Positions 53,005-62,500 of a DNA stretch of 64,000 nt are shown in pieces. Source of the DNA: Flavobacterium cupreum (lineage in GTDB: Bacteria; Bacteroidota; Bacteroidia; Flavobacteriales; Flavobacteriaceae). The stretch lies in the NCBI RefSeq assembly GCF_003996965.1, contig NZ_QWDM01000009.1, positions 1 to 64,000 on the forward strand. Reading direction: 5' to 3'. The translations under genes were made by a program, and so were the position numbers. The notes beneath the pieces were generated by a model. It was given only the letters and a program-made list of their open reading frames with translations, was not told the DNA's origin and searched no databases. Each line of letters begins with the position of its first letter. Position 1 is the stretch's first letter.

Positions 53005-53334
53005 ATGGCAACTTATCCTTATTCTCAGGATGCACTGTTAGTAAACAGCATCAAAGCAACAACTGTAGTTTCTATTGTATCAGGAATGCAAGTATCCGTT
53101 ACTACTTTTACTTCACCAGCAGGAAATTTGGGATCAATCACCCTTTCACCTGTACAGCCAACTGCTACCAATGTAGAATTTAAAGCAGGATCACAAAAAC
53201 TACAAATCGACATTATCAGTTTTAGAGCGCAATTCGGACTTGACAGTGGTCAGGTTACCGCCAGCGGACGTGCAACAGATCAGGACGGAAATAACGAAAC
53301 TGCTTTTGCAAAACAAATTGCTGCCTGGTCGTAA
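53005..53334 (+). CDS. small beta-rich protein, tandem paralogue 1
   Basis: The ATG at 53005 aligns exactly with the start of the next paralogue (MATYPYSQDA), so the longer upstream frame is dropped. The 109-residue product has no signal peptide. It is beta-rich with SITLSPVQPTATNVEFKAG, then ISFRAQFGLDSGQVTASGRATD and the ending AKQIAAWS. No family is recognised. It is paired with a paralogue 174 bases downstream and lies at the head of the unassigned cluster. Confidence 0.8.
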   Translation: MATYPYSQDALLVNSIKATTVVSIVSGMQVSVTTFTSPAGNLGSITLSPVQPTATNVEFKAGSQKLQIDIISFRAQFGLDSGQVTASGRATDQDGNNETAFAKQIAAWS

Positions 53335-53507
53335 TTAAAATATCAGGGTAATTTCCTGGGGTAAACTATTTTAGAAAGTCAAAAAATAGCCTCTATCGAT
53401 CTGATTTATTAGACTATTATTCGATCAAAAATGATGTTAAGTGCAATATCATTACTTTCTGATACAACATTAGCCCAGGAAAATTCCTCTCCAATACTTT
53501 TAAAATT

Positions 53508-53891
53508 ATGGCCACATATCCTTATTCACAAGATGCAATGTTAGTCAATAGCATTAAGGCAACTACTGTAGTTTCTGTTGTAGACGGAATGGAAGTATCC
53601 GTTACTACTTTTACCTCAGCACCGGGAATCCTGGCATCAACAACGCTTTCGCCGACAGAACCCGCAACACTATCAGCAGGGACTTTAGGATCGGTTACCC
53701 TTTCACCTGTACAGTCAAAAGCCGTGAATGTAAAATTTAAGGTAGGGAAACAAAAAATAAAAATAGAGCTTATCACCTTCCGGGCGCAGTTCGGACTTGA
53801 TACCGGTCAGGTTATTTGTGAAGGAAAGGCAACTGATCCGGACGGTAAAAACGAAACTGTCTTTGCAAAACAAATTGCTGCCTGGTCTTAA
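53508..53891 (+). CDS. small beta-rich protein, tandem paralogue 2
   Basis: The 127-residue protein is a paralogue of its neighbour: the same MATYPYSQDA start, SIKATTVVSVV, FRAQFGLDTGQV and AKQIAAWS end. It carries an internal insertion (LASTTLSPTEPATLSAGT) that duplicates the adjacent LGSVTLSPVQ unit. The 3' flanks of both genes are similar as well (AAAATATCAG motif), so the whole unit was duplicated. No function known. Confidence 0.8.
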   Translation: MATYPYSQDAMLVNSIKATTVVSVVDGMEVSVTTFTSAPGILASTTLSPTEPATLSAGTLGSVTLSPVQSKAVNVKFKVGKQKIKIELITFRAQFGLDTGQVICEGKATDPDGKNETVFAKQIAAWS

Positions 53892-53929
53892 TCAAAATAT
53901 CAGAATAATTTCACGGGCATATTATATTT

Positions 53930-54397
53930 ATGAAGCCAACAACAACATATACCAGTCGCATTTACAATAGCAATGTCCTTTTAAAAGCGATATTTATTGG
54001 TATGTTACTACTATTTTCCATAACAGGAAGAGCCCAGGATACTATTGCCATACCGTTCGAGAAAATAACCCCTCCCCTTGTTGAAAGAGGAACAACCGGA
54101 GAACGTTATTTTGGTGATTTACTAATTCAGTATACCATCGATACCACTGGTAAGATTGTCGTATGTGTCCTTTATTTATCTACCGTTTTGGTGGGTGTGG
54201 AATCTTTAACCGCTACCAATCCGGTGTATCAGTTTGATCTGAAATCCGGTGAAAGTACAGCCAGTGGAAGCCTGAGTATTTTTCTGAATTTTTCACCACT
54301 CGTCTCTACACTCAAAGCAGATCTAACCTATACTGTTAAGGAAAACAACACGAGCTTCCCTTATAAGGGCGATTTAGTGGGGTGGTATATTTATTAG
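53930..54397 (+). CDS. exported protein of unknown function
   Basis: The 155-residue protein has a signal peptide or anchor helix (LLKAIFIGMLLLFSITGRAQ, residues 17-36) followed by a beta-rich domain (YTIDTTGKIVVCVLYLST, FDLKSGESTASGSLSIFLNF). It has one Cys and no family I recognise. It follows paralogue 2 by 38 bases. A minisatellite separates it from the large protein gene. Confidence 0.7.
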   Translation: MKPTTTYTSRIYNSNVLLKAIFIGMLLLFSITGRAQDTIAIPFEKITPPLVERGTTGERYFGDLLIQYTIDTTGKIVVCVLYLSTVLVGVESLTATNPVYQFDLKSGESTASGSLSIFLNFSPLVSTLKADLTYTVKENNTSFPYKGDLVGWYIY

Positions 54398-54401
54398 GTT
54401 T

Positions 54402-54520
54402 TTAGATTTTAGAATATAGATTATAGATTATAGAATATAGATTATAGATTATAGAATATAGATTATAGAATATAGATTATAGAATATAGATTATAGAATA
54501 TAGATTATAGAATATAGATT
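54402..54520 (+). repeat. tandem 7-base minisatellite (TAGATTA/TAGAATA)
   Basis: About seventeen copies of a 7-base unit alternate between TAGATTA and TAGAATA forms, with a 14-base super-period. It lies in the gap between the exported protein and the 1161-residue protein, ending 35 bases before its start codon. Confidence 0.92.
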
Positions 54521-54555
54521 TTGTCTTTTCTTTTTGTTAACCTTACCGAGCATTT

Positions 54556-57500
54556 ATGGCAACCTTACAATTCACAAATACTTCGTCAGGCAACAGTTCG
54601 TTGTATCTGGCTGAAAAAGATAATAACTGGTGTGCCTATCTGCTGGCAAGTGGAGTTACGGGACCAGTAAGCGGTTCAATAGGTTTAGATGAACTGTCCG
54701 GTTACAACGGTTATATTTTATTTTCATTAAAGGCGCCCACCATTGACATCAATACATTTGTAAGCAATGTCTATACCTTTCTTGGTCCTTTACAGACCTA
54801 TCAGTCGGCATCACTAGTCTGGTTTGAAAACCCTGACACTGTGCTGACCACAGACAATACACCCCAGCTAATTCTAACAGGAGGAGCCGATGGCGTCTAT
54901 TCTGTTCTAAGCGGCTTTAATTATAATTTCGGCAATAACTTTGCTACACTGTTTATAAGCAACAACAATGTTACCCTGACTCTGGATACCACTAACAACA
55001 GTATGAGCATATCCGGTCAGCAGGGATCGGTCAACTATACTTTCAGGCCGAATAATCTTGGATCTTCCAACCAGATTATGAGCAGTATTGAAATACCACT
55101 TACCGGAATTGGACAAGGACACATCAGATTTGTTTTGGGTTTTGATGCCGCGGCTGATTTTATCGGGTTTAATGTAAGCAACCAATACAGTTTTAACAAC
55201 AATGCCGATAACGGCACATTAACGCGGGTGAGTTATTCACTTATAGAAGCAGGAAATTTAAATGATTTAATAACCATGCAAAGTAGTATCTACCCTTGTG
55301 ATTTATTAAACAAGGCCGGTACAAACACCTATTTTGCCTACCTGGGACAAACGTACAATACCTTTAGCCAGGAAAGCAGAATTTCAACACTGCAGACCTA
55401 TTACCTGACTAATTTCGGTTATCCCTTAATTTTGGTTCCTTACACCAATTTTACAAACTATGAAAGCTCCCTCAACTATCCGACACCAAACAGTTCATTG
55501 CTGGTCTTTAGTGAGCAGACTCCGGACGATCCGAATGCTATTTGGTATATGGTTCCGCAAGGAGCTTCATCCCTGACGCTTGACATCTCCTATCAGAAAA
55601 ATACAGACTCTAACAATCAGGTGCAACTGATGTGCGGACTCGGTTCAACAGAAACCATTAGCTTTACCCCTCAGTTTATTGATAAAAATAATGTAATTAC
55701 CGGTACGGGTGACTGGCTTTGTTACGAAAGCAGCCAGAATGCGTTCGCACCGCAGTTTCCTATTCAGTCTACGCAAAATATAGTGGGCAGCAATACTACT
55801 CAGGAATGGCTGGCAAACAGTTACATAACGGCATGGAACGGCGTAGTACTGGCCAATACCGAAGGCACTCCGGTAGTCTATCATGCACAGCCTCAGGGAT
55901 CACCATTATTCTCACCGGACAAAGATCCTGACTCTCCTTTATTCAGTCACCTTACAACGGGATCGGGCGTATTATCGGCTGCTACGGAAACCATTTATTT
56001 TCCTTTGGTTCCTTATGGCTCAGTAACCGCGACACCTTCAGGCAAAGTTGATTTTTCACTATTTGAAAAACAAATCCTAAACCCGACCAGAAAAGCCATA
56101 ATTGCCAATGTCATGCAGACGCAAAGTATTCCGGCAACAACAAGCCGATTACTCAGCAGCAGAGCCACCGACAGTGGCATATCTTCTACAAGCCCGCAGG
56201 GATTTTATATTAACGTAAATCCTGCAGACGGAAAATGGAATACCTTACAGCTGGCCAGTAACCAGTTTCTGACAGCAGACGGTACGCTTTCAAAAGTATT
56301 TAATTTACAATTTACCCCACCGGGCGCTGTGCTTCAGACTGCCTTGCAGTCCAATCAGTTGTTTCTGGTCATTTCTTATAACGAAAAACTGAGTGACGGT
56401 ACGTACGTGCTGGATAATTTCAGCAATGAGATGGAGATTACAGAATGGCCTTTTATATTGAATGTTCCGAAAGAACCTACCAATGGTAAGTATAAAAACG
56501 TCGTTATCTTTAAATTCTGTACCGGAAAACTAACAGACAAAGTACAAAACATTCAGGGATGGAATTCACCGGACACTTTTAACGACACGAGCAGTAACGG
56601 ACTGCCGAACCTGAGTATGTGGTTACAGCAATACATACAAAACGGGATGGATAAATATACCGTACAGCACGATAATGATTATCTTAATTTTTACAATATT
56701 GCTACCAATCCCAACTGGCAGGGAGTCATCTCGCTGGGTGTTGACATCAGTGTACAGGATTTTCCTAAAGAATTACAGGGATTGCTGGCCGGTATCGATC
56801 TGGACAGTTTCTATGCCCATCATTTCGGTATTGACATCAGTATCGTAAACAATGACAAAGGTGTGATATCGATGCAGCCCAGCAGTTCGATGTTTGCCCT
56901 CATCGATTATCAGGATCCGACATTTGAAGGAATGGGTTCAGATCCTGCGGTCTATAAAGACAAAGCCCCAATCAATGGTACCGTGGATTATGATTTTGTA
57001 GTCCTTCAGTTAAAAATTGTATTCACAAACAGTAAAATATACAACTACAACAGTTATCTGGCCTTAACGGTCAATAAGCTTTTTGGAGAACAAGTAGATG
57101 CCACTAACCGCGCAAACCTAATCATCCTTACCGGAACGTATGAAAACAGCAACGGTGTGCCCTCCTACACCTTTACCAATACATCCGACAATGTGCTGAA
57201 TTTGGTAAATAATACTATCATTAAAGATATTGAAATCATAAAGTCATCATTTGTAACGGTGGTTCCTCAAAATGATCTGACAAGCGATACCGTAAATGCC
57301 AAATTTTCTTTTTGGGGGTTTATCAATTATAATGATCTTGAAGGTTTTGATTTGTTCTCCTTTGGAACGGAGCCCGAAAGTATCACCAATAATTTCCGTG
57401 GCTTGTCCTATTCCACTATGTACGTAAATCTAAGTTTTCAATTAGAAACCCCCACTACAAAAACGTTTGTGTTTGACATTAGTCAGATGTCCTTTGATGT

Positions 57501-58041
57501 GGGACAGAGTACACCGAGAAAAGACAGTTTGTATTCGCATTTTCCTTTGCAGCTGTCTGGGATTGCTGCCGGGGACAGTACGAATACCCCGACTTCTCAG
57601 GGCTACTTAAATGTGGCAATACCTTCTTTACAACAACAGCAAAGTGTAAGCGGCCAGTGGTATGCCCTGGTATTTAATCTGAATATGGGAACTCTCGGAT
57701 CACTGGCAAGTTCGGCGGGGTTCACCTCAACCTTTATGATGGCCTGGTGTGTGGGTGCAAAAGGCGCCTGGGCAGGCGTAAAATTGCCCGGTGTAAATCC
57801 GCAGGCACCCTCTTTTAGTTTACAGGGCGTCTTGAAATTAAATATTGGTTCAATCATGATTCAAAAAGCAACGGATACAACCGGCACCGCCTATTTGATG
57901 AAAATTAACAATATTGCTTTAGAAGTATTCAGTTTATCCTTTCCACCGGGAGGAAATATATGTTTTATGCTATTTGGTAACCCAGCCACCAATGCAAAAC
58001 CCGAGAGTTTAGGCTGGTATGGATCATATGTAAAAAACTAA
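54556..58041 (+). CDS. large beta-rich protein of unknown function
   Basis: The 1161-residue protein starts at an ATG (MATLQFTNTSSG) without a signal peptide. It is Asn/Thr/Ser- and aromatic-rich and reads as a chain of beta-sandwich modules (GGADGVYSVLSGFNYNFG; FGIDISIVNNDKGVISMQ). No enzymatic motif or known repeat is recognised. The last section (FPPGGNICFMLFGNP, LGWYGSYVKN) is styled like the giant protein two genes downstream. The next gene begins 4 bases after the stop, showing a tight operon. It is either cytoplasmic or secreted by a route not visible from the sequence. Confidence 0.8.
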   Translation: MATLQFTNTSSGNSSLYLAEKDNNWCAYLLASGVTGPVSGSIGLDELSGYNGYILFSLKAPTIDINTFVSNVYTFLGPLQTYQSASLVWFENPDTVLTTDNTPQLILTGGADGVYSVLSGFNYNFGNNFATLFISNNNVTLTLDTTNNSMSISGQQGSVNYTFRPNNLGSSNQIMSSIEIPLTGIGQGHIRFVLGFDAAADFIGFNVSNQYSFNNNADNGTLTRVSYSLIEAGNLNDLITMQSSIYPCDLLNKAGTNTYFAYLGQTYNTFSQESRISTLQTYYLTNFGYPLILVPYTNFTNYESSLNYPTPNSSLLVFSEQTPDDPNAIWYMVPQGASSLTLDISYQKNTDSNNQVQLMCGLGSTETISFTPQFIDKNNVITGTGDWLCYESSQNAFAPQFPIQSTQNIVGSNTTQEWLANSYITAWNGVVLANTEGTPVVYHAQPQGSPLFSPDKDPDSPLFSHLTTGSGVLSAATETIYFPLVPYGSVTATPSGKVDFSLFEKQILNPTRKAIIANVMQTQSIPATTSRLLSSRATDSGISSTSPQGFYINVNPADGKWNTLQLASNQFLTADGTLSKVFNLQFTPPGAVLQTALQSNQLFLVISYNEKLSDGTYVLDNFSNEMEITEWPFILNVPKEPTNGKYKNVVIFKFCTGKLTDKVQNIQGWNSPDTFNDTSSNGLPNLSMWLQQYIQNGMDKYTVQHDNDYLNFYNIATNPNWQGVISLGVDISVQDFPKELQGLLAGIDLDSFYAHHFGIDISIVNNDKGVISMQPSSSMFALIDYQDPTFEGMGSDPAVYKDKAPINGTVDYDFVVLQLKIVFTNSKIYNYNSYLALTVNKLFGEQVDATNRANLIILTGTYENSNGVPSYTFTNTSDNVLNLVNNTIIKDIEIIKSSFVTVVPQNDLTSDTVNAKFSFWGFINYNDLEGFDLFSFGTEPESITNNFRGLSYSTMYVNLSFQLETPTTKTFVFDISQMSFDVGQSTPRKDSLYSHFPLQLSGIAAGDSTNTPTSQGYLNVAIPSLQQQQSVSGQWYALVFNLNMGTLGSLASSAGFTSTFMMAWCVGAKGAWAGVKLPGVNPQAPSFSLQGVLKLNIGSIMIQKATDTTGTAYLMKINNIALEVFSLSFPPGGNICFMLFGNPATNAKPESLGWYGSYVKN

Positions 58042-58045
58042 AATT

Positions 58046-59545
58046 ATGCCATTTAATTCACTTATACCAAAACTACTCACCGAAGCAAATCACGTTAACG
58101 GGGAAGCATTTGATCAAAATATGGCTGCTTTACAGTTATTCGTAAAAGATCCCAATGCGGAGAATCAACTGCGGTTTATAATTTTTTCAAGTGGAGGCCT
58201 GGGACATCAATCTACAGCAGCAAATATTATATACAGAATGGTTTCACTCGGATTGAAAGGAACATTTGAAATTATTTATTTTTCAAATGACATCGCAAAA
58301 ATTGCAATACTTTTTCCTCAATTCGACCCGAAAGACCCATTTAAACCGGTCATCATAGGAGACGCAACATTTATATTTATTGATGAAGAGACATTCATAG
58401 CATCAGAACAGCCAATTTTTAAGATAGGCCTTACAGGAGGAGTAGATGGTCTTCAAGAGAATATAGCAAAATACTTCTATGTTGAATATTTATTAGTATT
58501 ACAGCCTTATCAGTGGAAACTGGCCCCAAGTGTAATACAAAGGGCAAATGAAATCCCATTAAATAAACCCATTGATACTTTTAAACCCTTGGAAGCATTA
58601 TCTTTTGCCAAAAGAGGATATTACATAGCCGATCCGGTAATGGATGCTGCAAATATCAACTATTTTAAAACATCTGTTTATGCAGATAAATATCCTGTTT
58701 ATGACCTTATCACAACATCATTGCTAGCTCAAAAAACAAATATGATGCCTGTATATGGTTTAAATTTATTTGATAACACGTCAATTCTTGCGGCTACAGT
58801 ACTTTTTAATTTAGCAACAGGGATAACCATTGCCCAAAATAAAACCAATGAAGTAGGCGAAAAAGTTAAAGGGACTATTATGGTCATTATTTCAAAATTG
58901 GAGGATGAAGTTTATACTGATTTTGAAGGCCTGATTCAGGGCACAAACCCTGAACTGGAAAATAATCCTCTTAAAGAGTGGATTGCTAAAAATAATTTAT
59001 CATCCAGAATCAGTACATACAAATACAATGATGCCGGTTTACCGGATGCTATCAGAGCTTTAGAAGATCAGCCCAACAATACTTTAGTCATCAATATGGG
59101 GGACTTACCGCTATATGCATTCAATTATCTTTATCTCATTGCTGATATGCCACCTGTTTTTGAAGGAGCAGCCACAAATAGTCTTCTATTAAATTTTGGT
59201 AAAGATTATTTTGCCTTAACCAGTCACCTTAATAAAAATTTTACCTTATACCCTACACTTCCGCTAAATGCCGAAGCAGCTGCCAGTGAGCCTAATGCTA
59301 TGAAAGAAGTAAGTCTTATTATCGGGTCAACTCTCCTCGAATGGCAAAGAGATCTTAATGATGGTAGTTATGATGTGCCGGCAGACCTATTGTCCCTGGC
59401 TATACTTATAGCGTTTGAGCCTGAAAACACAACTCCACAGGTATATTTCCGATCATTGCGTACATTCTTCCACAATCAACAAGAAGACAAAATGCTTATG
59501 GGCGTGTTTTTTCTGTTGCAGTATTTAAATCATTATAAAAAATAA
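58046..59545 (+). CDS. glycosyltransferase-B-like protein of unknown function
   Basis: The 499-residue protein has an N-terminal Rossmann-like start, FIIFSSGGLGHQSTAANIIY, recalling the first strand and Gly-rich loop of GT-B enzymes. In its second half a donor-site-like segment reads LYLIADMPPVFEGAATNSLLLNFGK, where the PxxxEG and following GK agree with GT-B nucleotide-sugar binding. No exact family is recognised, and enzymatic activity is an inference. It lies 4 bases after the large protein and 2 bases before the giant one, so it works in the same operon and might glycosylate its partners. Confidence 0.6.
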   Translation: MPFNSLIPKLLTEANHVNGEAFDQNMAALQLFVKDPNAENQLRFIIFSSGGLGHQSTAANIIYRMVSLGLKGTFEIIYFSNDIAKIAILFPQFDPKDPFKPVIIGDATFIFIDEETFIASEQPIFKIGLTGGVDGLQENIAKYFYVEYLLVLQPYQWKLAPSVIQRANEIPLNKPIDTFKPLEALSFAKRGYYIADPVMDAANINYFKTSVYADKYPVYDLITTSLLAQKTNMMPVYGLNLFDNTSILAATVLFNLATGITIAQNKTNEVGEKVKGTIMVIISKLEDEVYTDFEGLIQGTNPELENNPLKEWIAKNNLSSRISTYKYNDAGLPDAIRALEDQPNNTLVINMGDLPLYAFNYLYLIADMPPVFEGAATNSLLLNFGKDYFALTSHLNKNFTLYPTLPLNAEAAASEPNAMKEVSLIIGSTLLEWQRDLNDGSYDVPADLLSLAILIAFEPENTTPQVYFRSLRTFFHNQQEDKMLMGVFFLLQYLNHYKK

Positions 59546-59547
59546 AC

Positions 59548-62500
59548 ATGGTACAAGATACACTTACATTAAAAAGCCTTTATCAATCCATTCAAACACA
59601 AATAACGAATGGAAACGGTACTTTTAACCTTGTGCCTGACGTATTAAGCACAGATAAAATAGGCAGTTTTTATACTGGTATTATAGACGGGACTAACTTT
59701 ACCATAACTCAGGCAGTAGTAGTACCAGCTGAGTGGAACGATACCCTTATTGAGTTTACCCTTACCGGAAACAGTGACTCCATGGACGGCATTACTATGC
59801 AGACCACTTTTGTTTTCAGTGATTCAGACGTAGGAATCTCTTCTGATCTGACGGCTACTCAGAATAGTGGTAAATGGGAAATTCCCGGAATAAACTGGTT
59901 TTCATTTTCAAATCCATTTATAGGAGTTCTGGTTTACGACAGCAGTACCACTGTTGTTGGTTCTATTGGAGGCACAATCAATACAGGAGTTAGCCTTACG
60001 GTACAAATGAGTTACCCTGTTGTGGACAACACATGGCTTTTTCAGGGAAGTTTTAATGCCCCACTGCCTAATATATCAAATTTTTTCCAGCTCGTAGGCG
60101 GTGTAAATCTAACCGCGGCACTACCACAGCCCTTTAGTACTTTAACCGATTTGGGACTGCAGGAAATCGATATCATGTACGACAGTGTAGGACATGAAGT
60201 CAATTATATCGCAGTTGCTATTGGCACAGATCCGGCATATGTCTGGCAGATCCTACCCAAAATGAGCGTCACCAATATTGGTATAACTGCTATGATTCAA
60301 AATCCGGGTAATGCAGCAACAATTTCTACTTCTTTTATTATTACAGGAAGTTTTACTATTGGACAGCCAGGATCCAATTTATTAACTTTAAACGCAACAG
60401 TACCTGATTTTAAAGCGCAGGTGAGCCTGGATTCAGGCACTATTCAATTGGGGGATTTGTTAAGTATGTTCTGGTCGGCAGCTTCGCCTGATTTAAATTC
60501 GGAAATCACCACATTGAATGTTATGATTGCCCCAACATCAAAAGATTATTCCGTCAACTGTGATATTGTCTCAAACTGGACCTTTTTTAGCATAACAAAT
60601 CCGGACCTGAGTCTCATTATGACGGGCTTAACATTAGAAATTAACAGCCAGCAGGGGGCAACTACCGGAAAAATAGCAGGAACTTTTCATATTGGACCTT
60701 CTACACCCGATTCCGGAGTTGATTTGAATATATATGCAGGCTATGATGCAGAAGCCTGGACCTTTGGTGCCACTACCGGCAAAGATCAGGTGATTTCATT
60801 AGGCGATATTGCCGTTACGTTTTTGCAGGCTTTTGGTATGGGTTACGATACTATACCGGGCTGGGTAAAAGACAATTTACCAAGCATAAAAAATATAAGT
60901 TTTACTGATATTTTACCTGATGACAAAGCAAAATCATCGACCTACAAAGTGAAAGGCGATGTGGCGTGGCATTTGGAATACAGTTCTTTTAATTTAGACC
61001 TGAGTGCCAATGTAGATATTGTATACACGGAGGGCAAAACTTCCGGAACCATTACCGGTACAGCCGATGCCTCTAAAATGCTTGGGCTGACGTTTATTGT
61101 TGGCTATAAATTTGGTACACCCGATACCGAAGTGTATTTAAAAATACCCGAATTTGCAAGTACCATTACCTACACCAGCGGTGCTAAAAATGATATCATC
61201 GATATTAAATTTGATAAAATTTCACTCGGAGAAATCGTCAGCACACTGGTAGGAACCTTCAGTCCCGGTTTTAGCCTCCCTGCTCCATGGAATTTATTAA
61301 ACAGTATCGATCTGTCCGGTTTCGAATTTACCTACACCCGCTACAAAGATTCCGCACAAAGCAGCATTGTAGCCAGCATTCCTGTAAATGTAGATTTAGG
61401 CTTCATTAATATAAAAGCGCTCAAAATTACCAAAGACGATTCGATTGCAGGCAGCGGTGTTTATATCTTTATTGACGGTACGTTCTTAGGGCTTCCTATC
61501 GAAAATGACTCTCCCTTACAAAAAGACGGTAAAGGAAGTGATGCTACAAAAATGCCCGCTGTACCGGGAATGGGCAGCGAGTTTTTTGACCTGAAATTAC
61601 TGGCAATGGGACAGCATGTCAGCATGTATGATGTTCCGGCGCTGGATTCAGTAGATGCCGCAATTACGGCGTTAGAGACTGCCTTTACCAGTTCATCAGA
61701 TGACAGTTCAACTGCGATACCGGTACCGGCAATTTCCGAAAGCACCAAACCGGGTACTCTGGTATTTGACCAGAACAGCAACTGGCTGATAGGGACAGAT
61801 TTTACAGTGGCCAAGTTCTATCGCATCGCAGCCGTATTCAACGACCCTAACATGTACGGTTTGCTGATTGGAGTCAGCCCCGATGCAGGTGCTTTTAAAA
61901 ACCTGCAATTTGAAATTCTTTATAAAAAAATAAACGATGCTATCGGAATGTATCAGATTGACCTTCAATTGCCGGACCAGTTCCGACACCTTGAATTTGG
62001 AGCCGTTTCTGTTACGCTTCCGCTTATTGGCGTAAAAGTATATACCAATGGTAATTTTTACCTTGACTTTGGCTTTCCTGCCAGCATTACCGATTTCTCG
62101 CGTTCGTTCTCTGTACAGGTATTCCCTTTTCTGGGGTTTGGCGGATTCTATTTCGGCTACCTCAGCGGCGCAACTTCAAGTAATGTACCGACTACAACCT
62201 GCGGCGTTTTTAACCCCGTTATTGAATTTGGTTTAGGGCTTTCGTTAGGGGTTGGAAAAACCGTTGATGAAGGGATCTTAAAAGCAGGGCTTTCTTTAAC
62301 CGCAGTGGGTATTTTTCAGGGTGTACTGGGCTTTTTCAGTGCCAATACCTCTTTAGATACCCATGATGAAACGTATTATAAAATTACAGGGACTTTTGGT
62401 CTGACCGGGCATATTTATGGTGAAATTAATTTTGCCATTATATCGGCGAGACTCGACATTATGGCTTATGCCTATATCACCATGGTTATTGAAAGTTACA

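Noticed and set aside
54402..54520. minisatellite as a CRISPR array
   Set aside because: Units are 7 bases with no spacers, so it is a simple tandem repeat.
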